From Acidilobaceae archaeon (GTDB taxonomy: Archaea > Thermoproteota > Thermoprotei_A > Sulfolobales > Acidilobaceae), in contig JALURD010000073.1 in the NCBI GenBank assembly GCA_027057815.1, positions 1 through 5,618 on the forward strand: a DNA stretch of 5,618 nucleotides, written 5' to 3'. Of this stretch, positions 1-4,792 are shown in pieces. Position numbers and translations under genes: made by a program. The notes below the pieces were generated by a model. It searched no databases and was not told the DNA's origin. It worked only from the letters and a program-made list of their open reading frames with translations. The first letter of the stretch is position 1. Every line of letters starts with the position of its first letter.

Positions 1-218
1 TTAAGGTACCAGGTGACTCTTCCCTCGTTGAGCCTTACAAGGGTTCCCGAGCCTTTATAATCGAAAGCATAGAGGTTAATCCTACCCTCCCTGAAGGCTG
101 GGACGAGTAGTTTACCATCCTTAAGAGCGCCCCCAACCCCAAACCTTTCAATTGATAGGAGGTCCTCGAGGATCTTTACTATCCTCGGGTAAGAACGCTC
201 GACCAATGCGTTCACCAT
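1..218 (-). CDS. Acylaminoacyl-peptidase-like S9 serine peptidase, N-terminal fragment
   Basis: Only the first 72 codons are present; the gene continues past the left edge, so the C-terminal alpha/beta-hydrolase domain and its Ser-Asp-His triad cannot be seen. The fragment aligns by eye, from memory, with the N-terminus of the Aeropyrum pernix acylaminoacyl peptidase. It has an amphipathic helix (YPRIVKILEDLL, about residues 10-21), then SIERFGVGGALKDGKLLV and FREGRINLYAFD, matching that enzyme's N-terminal helix and first propeller strands. Known members are cytosolic prolyl-oligopeptidase-family enzymes that remove acylated N-terminal residues from short peptides. ATG at 218 is the first possible start, since an in-frame TAA lies two codons upstream (222-224). 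The TATA box 26 bases upstream implies a leaderless mRNA and transcription independent of the MFS gene. Family assignment is good; substrate is inferred. Confidence 0.8.
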   Translation of the reverse strand, partial: MVNALVERSYPRIVKILEDLLSIERFGVGGALKDGKLLVPAFREGRINLYAFDYKGSGTLVRLNEGRVTWYL

Positions 219-239
219 GGATTAAAGGTTTTGGGCCAG

Positions 240-247
240 TTTTATAG
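240..247 (-). promoter_or_regulatory. TATA box of the peptidase gene (leaderless promoter)
   Basis: The minus strand reads CTATAAAA, preceded by a purine-rich BRE-like GAAACGG. The box centre is about 26 bases from the A of the ATG at 218, the usual archaeal TATA-to-start-site distance, so transcription should begin at or next to the start codon. No Shine-Dalgarno lies in the intervening bases, which fits a leaderless transcript. Confidence 0.7.
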
Positions 248-310
248 CCGTTTCAAGGAGGGCTGGACCGCTATTAGGCTAATGCATCCGTTGAGTGGTT
301 GTTATGGAGG

Positions 311-1525
311 CTATGGAGCGGGCTCGGCAGCCAGAGGCTTACCCTTTACTGCGATGTGTTTGGGCTCCTCGACTTTTCTAAGTATGAGGGCAGCATATGC
401 GGTGGCGGCTACAAGTAGGATGGTGCTCGCCGCGAAGGGAGCCCAGGGCGCTAGTGCGTCATAGAGGTAGCCCCCGGCGTATGGGGCCGGAGCCCCCATT
501 AGGCTCCTGGCAGTGTTGGCCGCCGCGTAGGCGCCGCCTGAGCCCCCGGCGACCCTGGCTATTAGGGTGTTATAGCCTGGAACCCATGCCGCTATACTCG
601 CGCCCATGAGGATTGCTGCCAGCGCGACTCTCTGCCAGGGCTCTGGGGTTGAGTAGAGGATCGCGGCGAGGGATCCAGCGGCCTCACTCACAGCTAGCAT
701 CGCCCAAGAGCCTATCCTGTCCGTGGCCCTGCCGGCTACGGGTAGGAGTAAGGTCTGGATTACCCCGGAGAGCGTGATTATGTATCCCACCTGGTCCTCT
801 TGGTAGCCTGAGGCGTAGAGATGCGCGCTGAGCATGGGGAACCAAAGGCTCCAGGCAAATCTGTCCAAGGAGACGTATCCTAGCACTATGGCGAACCCTC
901 TTGGTGGGCGGGCCAGGTACCGGTAGGCTTCAACGACGTTTCTGGGCCTTGAGGGGGAATCCACAGGCCTACTCATTATAACGAAGGCTGCGAGGCCGAC
1001 GAGTGTAGTGGCTGTCAAAGCTAGGAATGCGTCGTGGAAGCCTCTGAGGCTAGCTATTAGGCCAGCCGCTGTTGGCCCCGCAGTCCTCGATGCGCTGAAT
1101 ATGCTACTAGTCACGCCAACCGCAGATCCGAGGCCCACTCCTCCTACGCTGGCTGCGAGGAAGCTCATCCTGGCGGGCTGGCCTGCGAGGAAGCTGAGGA
1201 GGAATAGTCCATAAGCGACTCCAAGCCAGGCAAGGCTAGTCGAATACGCAGCTATCAACGGCGCAGCGGCGAGTAGGACGCCTGTAAGTGCAACCATGAG
1301 TCTTGGGCCATACTTGTCTATTAAGTAACCTATTAACGGGAGAAAGACTGACAGAATCACCCCAGACGCTGTGATAACTCCCCCTATAGCGTTCATCGAG
1401 TACCCGAGGTACTTCATGTACATTGGGAGGAGCGTCATGAATCCCCCTACAGCGACTCCCCTCAAGGCATTAAACGCTGCTAGCGCGGCGACGTTCCTAT
1501 TCCACACGCCCCCCAAGTCTGGCAC
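311..1525 (-). CDS. Major facilitator superfamily (MFS) transporter
   Basis: A 404-residue polytopic membrane protein with about twelve hydrophobic segments: six between residues 13 and 184, a hydrophilic linker at about 185-210, and six between 211 and 382. The loop between helices 2 and 3 has the MFS signature A (GYLIDKYGPR, 66-75), and the second half repeats it as GRATDRIG (265-272). Related glycine/proline-rich segments at 146-156 (SRTAGPTAAGL) and 340-353 (RSLMGAPAPYAGGY) mark the pseudo-twofold halves. Such proteins are secondary carriers or drug/metabolite exporters of the cytoplasmic membrane; nothing here fixes the substrate. The start is GTG at 1525. An in-frame TAA sits at 1556-1558 with no ATG, GTG or TTG between, and helix 1 begins directly after the start. 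The glycosylase gene ends 62 bases upstream on the same strand, so read-through is possible, but a weak promoter lies between. Confidence 0.93.
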   Translation of the reverse strand: MPDLGGVWNRNVAALAAFNALRGVAVGGFMTLLPMYMKYLGYSMNAIGGVITASGVILSVFLPLIGYLIDKYGPRLMVALTGVLLAAAPLIAAYSTSLAWLGVAYGLFLLSFLAGQPARMSFLAASVGGVGLGSAVGVTSSIFSASRTAGPTAAGLIASLRGFHDAFLALTATTLVGLAAFVIMSRPVDSPSRPRNVVEAYRYLARPPRGFAIVLGYVSLDRFAWSLWFPMLSAHLYASGYQEDQVGYIITLSGVIQTLLLPVAGRATDRIGSWAMLAVSEAAGSLAAILYSTPEPWQRVALAAILMGASIAAWVPGYNTLIARVAGGSGGAYAAANTARSLMGAPAPYAGGYLYDALAPWAPFAASTILLVAATAYAALILRKVEEPKHIAVKGKPLAAEPAP

Positions 1526-1536
1526 CGATATATCGG
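1525..1536. promoter_or_regulatory. 12-bp perfect palindrome at the MFS start, candidate operator
   Basis: CCGATATATCGG is identical to its reverse complement. Its left base is the first base of the MFS GTG codon, and the rest lies immediately upstream. If transcription starts about 26 bases from the TATA-like box at 1555-1560, the palindrome covers the start site, a position where a dimeric repressor could block polymerase. By simple base-frequency reasoning about one such 12-mer is expected somewhere in a window this size, so position rather than existence is the argument. The role is inferred. Confidence 0.35.
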
Positions 1537-1554
1537 GCCCACCACCATCCAGAG

Positions 1555-1560
1555 ATTAAG
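1555..1560 (-). promoter_or_regulatory. Weak TATA-like box of the MFS gene
   Basis: The minus strand reads CTTAAT, centred about 32 bases before the GTG at 1525, in an otherwise GC-rich stretch. This places a start site a few bases upstream of the GTG. A GGTGGTGGG run at 1538-1546 resembles a ribosome-binding site but is 12 bases from the GTG, farther than usual. The box departs from the TTTAWA-like consensus, so transcription from the upstream glycosylase gene is an alternative. Confidence 0.35.
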
Positions 1561-1587
1561 GCCCTAACCCTACCTCCACAAGTCAAC

Positions 1588-2151
1588 CTAGCAGGGCACG
1601 CTCAAGTACCTAGAGTCGGCTAAACAGAAGCGGAGAGGCACGTCCAGGTCACGAGTCACACCTATCCTATGAGACCTTGAGACTAGCCGTCCCTCAGGCG
1701 GACCCGGCGGTCCCATAATCTGAATAGGGGATCCCTCCTCGTACACCGGGACTCCGTCGAGGCCTTTGTCTATCTCCAGAGCTCTAGTCAGCCTGCCGGG
1801 CCCTTTAGGAGGCTTCTCAGGTGGTATCCCCTCGAGAGGCTCACACGCTCTAAGGAGGACCGCGCCCCACCCTCCCGGCTCGTGGGCTACTATGTTGATT
1901 AGCCATTGCCTGTGAATTCCATAAACTAGAGTCAAGCCTACCGGGCCCCTTAGCCTCTCAACTATTCTACCTCTACGGTGCCTGGCTGCCCTCGACGCTG
2001 GATCCCACGGGCCATAATAGGCCTCGGTTTCCACGATTCTACAGGACTTAACTGCGCCGTCGCTGATTCTACGCACTAGAATAGTTCCAAGTAACTGAAG
2101 GGCCACTACTGACGGGTCGCGTTCATAGAACTCTCTGGGTAGCAACCTCAA
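1588..2151 (-). CDS. mpg: 3-methyladenine (alkyladenine) DNA glycosylase, AAG/MPG family
   Basis: At 187 residues this is normal length for the single-domain AAG/MPG family, which flips alkylated purines out of DNA and hydrolyses the N-glycosidic bond to start base excision repair. Family blocks occur in order: LLPREFYERD (3-12), QLLGTILVR (19-27), IVETEAYYGPWDPAS (39-53), AVLLRACEPLEG (97-108) and GPGRLTRAL (117-125). By eye against the human enzyme, E43 is the catalytic glutamate (human E125), Y45 matches Y127, N86 matches N169 and R101 matches R182. Unusually, the usual base-contacting His of the ASH/AAH motif (human H136) is Arg54, and the YVYxxYGMxxCxN block is reshaped to LTLVYGIHRQWLIN. 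The start is TTG at 2151: an in-frame TAA at 2173-2175 leaves no other usual start upstream, family similarity begins at residue 2, and GGGTGG lies six bases before it. TTG at 2145 is an alternative. Confidence 0.92.
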   Translation of the reverse strand: MRLLPREFYERDPSVVALQLLGTILVRRISDGAVKSCRIVETEAYYGPWDPASRAARHRRGRIVERLRGPVGLTLVYGIHRQWLINIVAHEPGGWGAVLLRACEPLEGIPPEKPPKGPGRLTRALEIDKGLDGVPVYEEGSPIQIMGPPGPPEGRLVSRSHRIGVTRDLDVPLRFCLADSRYLSVPC

Positions 2152-2157
2152 CCAATG

Positions 2158-2163
2158 CCACCC
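2158..2163 (-). promoter_or_regulatory. Ribosome-binding site supporting the glycosylase TTG start
   Basis: The minus strand reads GGGTGG, partly complementary to the crenarchaeal 16S tail (ideal GAGGTGA), six bases before TTG 2151. It is a modest match, but it supports a rare start codon in a frame with no other upstream candidate. Confidence 0.4.
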
Positions 2164-2172
2164 AGCGATCCC

Positions 2173-2193
2173 TTATTCCATGTCCCTTTATGG
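2173..2193. promoter_or_regulatory. Compact divergent promoter between glycosylase and clan-CD-like gene
   Basis: The 68 bp between the two divergent starts must hold both promoters. On the plus strand CTTTATGG (2186-2193) lies about 30 bases before ATG 2220, suiting a leaderless mRNA. On the minus strand TGGAATAA (2173-2180) lies about 25 bases before TTG 2151, and CCATAAAG, the complement of the plus-strand box, lies about 37-38 bases before it. One TATA site could therefore serve both directions. A further TATA-like ACTATACA at 2211-2218 is too close to ATG 2220 to serve it. Confidence 0.45.
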
Positions 2194-2219
2194 ACTCTGT
2201 CTGAATCGATACTATACAC

Positions 2220-3014
2220 ATGCAACGAAGGTGGCGCTCGGCGTTGAAGGTGTCGAAGAAAACAGTATTAATACTGGTAATGGTGGTCGTCGCCTCCACT
2301 GGTTTAATCATGGCTGTTCTACGTCCTTGGACCCAGCCTGTGTACCCGGAGGCAGGATGCCCCAGAGGCCGTGCATTACTAATCGATGCACTAAGCACTG
2401 AGTTCCCTAACCCGGACTTAGACGAATTCATCGTAAAAACGCTTGAAGACGCTGGTTACAGTGTAGACTTCTATAATGGCTCGCACGCTAGCTTGGAAGT
2501 TTTTAGTAAACTAGCCGAGTACCAGGTTATCATCATTAGATCACATGGCGCCCTTGATTATGTAAAGCTGCCTAGCGGGGAAGAGGTCGAACTTCAAGGT
2601 ATAGTCACCGGGTTGCCATGGAACGATTCATACAAAGATCTAGCAAGGAAGATGCTAGTAGCTGGGGCCAGGCCATTCTATAACCCCGATAAGCTCTACC
2701 TAGCATTACTCCCAGGCTTCTTCGAGAAAGAAATGGGTGAACGCTTCTGCCCAGGCTCCGTTGTAATTGTCGCGAGCTGTTTCAGTCTTTCAAGCCCCGA
2801 TTTATCACTAGCACTGGCGAGGAAGGGATTAAGCACCTACATCGGGTGGACCGGGCCTGTCTATCTAGACGAACTAGACGAATCACTCAAAATGCTCGTA
2901 GAACTAGTATTCGTGGAAAACATAGGCTGGCTCCAAGCAGCCAACCAAGTCAACACTGCTATACTAAGCGAGAACCCTTACGGCACAAGTATTGGAGTAA
3001 TCCCATTCAAGTAA
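2220..3014 (+). CDS. Membrane-anchored clan-CD-like (caspase/C25/CHAT-like) extracellular protein
   Basis: 264 residues. A basic N-terminus (MQRRWRSALKVSKK) precedes one hydrophobic helix (about 15-34), giving a signal anchor with the remainder outside the cell. The outer domain alternates strands and helices: RALLIDALS (51-59); helix and strand DEFIVKTLEDAGYSVDFY (68-85); strand plus His at VIIIRSHGA (103-111, H109-G110); strand plus Cys at VVIVASCFSL (181-190, C187); then ALARKGLSTYIGWTGPVYLDE (198-218). A strand-HG and strand-xxC pair followed by a Gly-rich (Y)IGW segment is the layout of clan CD cysteine peptidases and CHAT domains. From memory it also resembles an uncharacterised archaeal family with RVHS and GC motifs at these positions. 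Two sequons (N86, N135) fit surface exposure. ATG 2220 suits the TATA spacing; GTG 2250 is an alternative. Peptidase activity is inference; the protein could be a non-catalytic relative. Confidence 0.8.
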   Translation: MQRRWRSALKVSKKTVLILVMVVVASTGLIMAVLRPWTQPVYPEAGCPRGRALLIDALSTEFPNPDLDEFIVKTLEDAGYSVDFYNGSHASLEVFSKLAEYQVIIIRSHGALDYVKLPSGEEVELQGIVTGLPWNDSYKDLARKMLVAGARPFYNPDKLYLALLPGFFEKEMGERFCPGSVVIVASCFSLSSPDLSLALARKGLSTYIGWTGPVYLDELDESLKMLVELVFVENIGWLQAANQVNTAILSENPYGTSIGVIPFK

Positions 3015-3071
3015 TTGAAGTAACGTTAAAGTGTAGGCGTGCCTAGCCCAGCGATGCATCATTGTCACTAG

Positions 3072-3090
3072 CTTCCCGTTGAAACGGAAG
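3072..3090. repeat. Small hairpin in the convergent intergenic spacer
   Basis: CTTCC at 3072-3076 pairs with GGAAG at 3086-3090. The stem continues for two more pairs past a bulged C at 3077, leaving a TGAA loop. It lies between the ends of the two convergent genes. Around it, AAGTGTA (3029-3035) and TACACTT (3113-3119) form an outer 7-bp inverted repeat. The structure may protect 3' ends or merely be chance; no RNA gene signature was recognised. Confidence 0.35.
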
Positions 3091-3094
3091 AAAA
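3081..3094 (-). terminator. T-rich termination tract for the beta-propeller gene
   Basis: On the minus strand this reads TTTTCTTCCGTTTC, with nine T in 14 bases, about 30 bases past the propeller stop codon at 3124-3126. Archaeal intrinsic termination depends mainly on T-rich tracts in the non-template strand, so this is the best candidate in the spacer. It overlaps the hairpin at 3072-3090. Confidence 0.4.
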
Positions 3095-3123
3095 CCTGAG
3101 GGCAGTATACGTTACACTTAGGA

Positions 3124-4518
3124 TTACCTATTTTGACTTCTCTTAATTTTCATTGTAAGTATTGCTACAATCACAAGTACGGCTGCCCCAACGAAGGCTA
3201 TGTTCAGACTTGGAGATGATCCTGTGTATATTTCCTCTATGCTAGCTCCAATCGTTGGCCTAAACACGAAAAGGTATAGACTATCAACCAGTTCACCACC
3301 ACTCGCTATTATGCTACCATCACTCGATACCGTAACATGGTCTGAGAGGGGCTCACCCGTTCCTCCATAACTCCACATGAGACTCCCGTTTACCGAATCC
3401 ACCACTAGCACATAGTCTCCGGTTCCGGCCACGACGATGCCTCCGACCTGATCTACTGCTATATCCGTGAAGTTGCTCGACGTAAAGCTCGACGCTCCAG
3501 TGTATACAGCAGTTGGCGTTGGTCCAGTATTAGCCCTTTGTAGCAGAGTGGAGTCTCCGCCCCTAGCTCGAGCTGGTTGAGACTCAAAGAGGTAACTGGA
3601 TGGATTAGCGTAGATTATTATGGAGTCCGGCCCTGTGATATTGTTCAGGGCTGCAGCTGCTATCTCAGCGCCACTCGACAAAACTACATCCGCGACCGCC
3701 ACGCCGTCGAGTGCGGCTGCCCACGAGTTTAGGGTCGAAGTGTCTATGAATTCTATCACTCCGAGTCCGGGCATGTTGTAGGCCATCACAAGCGACGAGC
3801 CGTTAGCTGACATTGATAGACCTCCTAGACTCAGCACCGGATTAGGTGAAAGGAGCTGGAATAGCACGTCGTTTACTGTGCTTGCTTGAGTGGAGTTTGT
3901 GTAGAAGTATAGATGCGTGTATCCCGTCGCGTTGACTCCAAGTGCCGCTACTTTTACTCCATCATAGGATATGCAGACATACTCCAAGAGGGCGTTGACT
4001 AGATCTGACCATGTGGGGTTAACCATTGTACCAGAGAGGCTGTTGGTATTATTCCAGTAGAACACATTGTTTCCCGTCCCTACAGCCACAACATGCTGGC
4101 CATCGCCGGAGACCGCCAGCGCGTCACTTTCAATAGCCCCTCCGAGATCCACGCTCACCCAGAGCGGGTCGGGCGTTCCTGATAGATTCCTTGCATTACT
4201 CCAGAATACCACATAAGAGGATAGGCCGGTAGTGTAGGCCGCCACAACTTCATCCCCACCCGCTGACACGTCTACAGCAGTAACCTCGCCGGAACCAGGG
4301 CTCCACGACCATAGGAGATTACCGTTTCCATCGAAGACCTTGACGTGAGTATGATTGGACTCAACCACTATAGAGCCGTCATCACTAATAGCAAGGTCTT
4401 CAACAGGATCCGGTATAGACCATAGCGGGGTCCACAATCCACTGGCTTCCACGGCGCTAGTTAGAGAATACATCACCACAAATAATAGTAGGAGCATGGC
4501 AAGTATTTTTTCGTGCAC
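3124..4518 (-). CDS. Surface beta-propeller protein (WD40/PQQ-like) with C-terminal membrane anchor
   Basis: 464 residues. The N-terminus (MHEKILAMLLLLFVVMYSLTSAVEA) is a signal peptide ending near residue 25. Then follow propeller-type repeats with DGNGNLLWSW (63-72) and VNGSLMWSYGG (376-386) strand pairs, plus blades with VSGDGQHVVAVGTGN-type turns. A hydrophobic helix (about 439-455) and a basic tail KIKRSQNR anchor the C-terminus. Nine N-x-S/T sequons (N55, 111, 156, 196, 208, 239, 293, 349, 377) and the topology place the propeller outside the cell, perhaps in or under the S-layer. Residues 103-304 form an array of roughly 45-50-residue units, the first two sharing LSGT..xPxW. No catalytic motif or ligand site is evident; a binding or scaffold role is inference. 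GTG 4518 is chosen because TAG directly precedes it in frame and GAGGTG lies seven bases upstream. Confidence 0.85.
   Translation of the reverse strand: MHEKILAMLLLLFVVMYSLTSAVEASGLWTPLWSIPDPVEDLAISDDGSIVVESNHTHVKVFDGNGNLLWSWSPGSGEVTAVDVSAGGDEVVAAYTTGLSSYVVFWSNARNLSGTPDPLWVSVDLGGAIESDALAVSGDGQHVVAVGTGNNVFYWNNTNSLSGTMVNPTWSDLVNALLEYVCISYDGVKVAALGVNATGYTHLYFYTNSTQASTVNDVLFQLLSPNPVLSLGGLSMSANGSSLVMAYNMPGLGVIEFIDTSTLNSWAAALDGVAVADVVLSSGAEIAAAALNNITGPDSIIIYANPSSYLFESQPARARGGDSTLLQRANTGPTPTAVYTGASSFTSSNFTDIAVDQVGGIVVAGTGDYVLVVDSVNGSLMWSYGGTGEPLSDHVTVSSDGSIIASGGELVDSLYLFVFRPTIGASIEEIYTGSSPSLNIAFVGAAVLVIVAILTMKIKRSQNR
3131..3150 (+). terminator. T-rich candidate terminator for the clan-CD-like gene
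   Basis: The plus strand has 13 T in 20 bases here, including two TTTT runs, about 117 bases beyond the stop of the plus-strand gene. No better T-tract occurs in the spacer itself. If used, the transcript would overlap the 3' end of the convergent propeller gene in antisense. Tentative. Confidence 0.25.
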
Positions 4519-4526
4519 CTATGCAC
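4513..4526. repeat. Inverted repeat across the propeller start codon
   Basis: GTGCA and TGCAC flank a four-base loop (CCTA on the plus strand). In the mRNA the stem would pair the last base of the GAGGTG ribosome-binding site and the bases just after it with the second and third bases of the GUG start and the next codon. It could mask initiation, but five base pairs would be weak at high temperature, so a regulatory role is speculative. Confidence 0.25.
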
Positions 4527-4531
4527 ACCTC
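4526..4531 (-). promoter_or_regulatory. Strong Shine-Dalgarno deciding the propeller GTG start
   Basis: The minus strand reads GAGGTG, a full match to the core crenarchaeal ribosome-binding sequence, seven bases before GTG 4518. It fixes this GTG over the in-frame ATG seven codons later, and shows that this gene has a leadered mRNA, unlike the peptidase gene at the left edge. Confidence 0.8.
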
Positions 4532-4568
4532 AGACATATATATTATACATACAGATATGTTTGCAAGC

Positions 4569-4582
4569 TATATTTATATTTT
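4569..4582 (-). promoter_or_regulatory. TATA/BRE promoter of the propeller gene
   Basis: The minus strand reads AAAATATAAATATA, preceded by TAG with the 5' A-run acting as a BRE. Its centre is near 4575, predicting a start site around 4548 and a leader of about 30 bases containing the GAGGTG site. The downstream TATATATTATA stretch at 4538-4548 is a second AT-rich candidate, but it would leave almost no leader. The whole of 4534-4590 is markedly AT-rich and easily melted. Confidence 0.6.
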
Positions 4583-4593
4583 CTATTACTAGA

Positions 4594-4603
4594 CCTCATG
4601 AGG
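4594..4603. promoter_or_regulatory. 10-bp palindrome upstream of the propeller promoter
   Basis: CCTCATGAGG is a perfect palindrome starting 12 bases upstream of the TATA/BRE at 4569-4582, on the side where archaeal activators bind. Perfect 10-mers of this kind occur several times by chance in a window this long, so the assignment as a regulator site is weak. Confidence 0.25.
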
Positions 4604-4664
4604 AAGCCGCGTAGTTGGTGAGGCCCTCAATAAAATCCCTGGCATTTTGCCCCGTTTTAACCGC

Positions 4665-4689
4665 TATAACTAGGTCTCCTATATAACTA
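4665..4689 (+). promoter_or_regulatory. Tandem TATAACTA boxes upstream of the transporter gene
   Basis: TATAACTA occurs at 4665-4672 and again at 4682-4689, 17 bases apart, in the divergent intergenic region. Either copy could serve as a TATA element, giving start sites around 4692 or 4709 and a leader of roughly 85-100 bases before TTG 4793. GTTAAAGG at 4731-4738 is another TATA-like candidate that would give a leader of about 30 bases. Nothing else clearly functional was seen between 4604 and 4740. Confidence 0.35.
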
Positions 4690-4777
4690 TCGCAATTATT
4701 CCCTGAGTAGCCACTGCCTGTTTTACGGGCGTTAAAGGCGGAGAGGCTGGCTATTGGCTAAGGGCTTAGCGGGTATT

Positions 4778-4784
4778 GGGGTGA
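4778..4784 (+). promoter_or_regulatory. Ribosome-binding site favouring the TTG 4793 start of the transporter
   Basis: GGGGTGA contains the GGTGA core complementary to the crenarchaeal 16S tail and ends eight bases before TTG 4793. It overlaps the competing in-frame GTG at 4781, which has no comparable site upstream. The third candidate, TTG 4754, has GAGAGG seven bases upstream, a poorer match. Confidence 0.5.
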
Positions 4785-4792
4785 ATGGTGGA

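Noticed and set aside
231..609. Two plus-strand open frames (231-464 and 397-609) opposite the MFS gene's 3' end
   Set aside because: They are antisense to a clearly supported transporter, have low-complexity translations rich in Arg, Pro and Ala, and resemble no family.
1008..1559. Plus-strand open frames 1008-1214 and 1371-1559 opposite the MFS gene
   Set aside because: Both mirror the GC-rich coding strand, lack recognisable domains and have no credible promoter or ribosome-binding site.
2180..2401. Plus-strand 73-codon open frame overlapping the start of the clan-CD-like gene
   Set aside because: It is out of frame with a longer gene that has an anchor helix and domain motifs, and its translation lacks any family feature.
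2123..2431. Minus-strand 102-codon open frame across the divergent promoter
   Set aside because: It overlaps the 5' ends of both the glycosylase and the clan-CD-like gene in other frames, covers the whole promoter region and has no recognisable product.
3040..3110. Possible C/D-box small RNA in the convergent spacer (ATGATGC on the minus strand)
   Set aside because: The C box is imperfect and no properly spaced CUGA D box follows on the same strand, so the signature is incomplete.
2220..4560. Lower GC in the central genes as a sign of horizontal transfer
   Set aside because: Hand counts give 38/60 G+C in 601-660, 29/60 in 2521-2580 and 30/60 in 3901-3960, but the transporter line 5221-5280 is also low at 28/60. 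The contrast does not isolate the central genes, and no mobile-element ends were seen.
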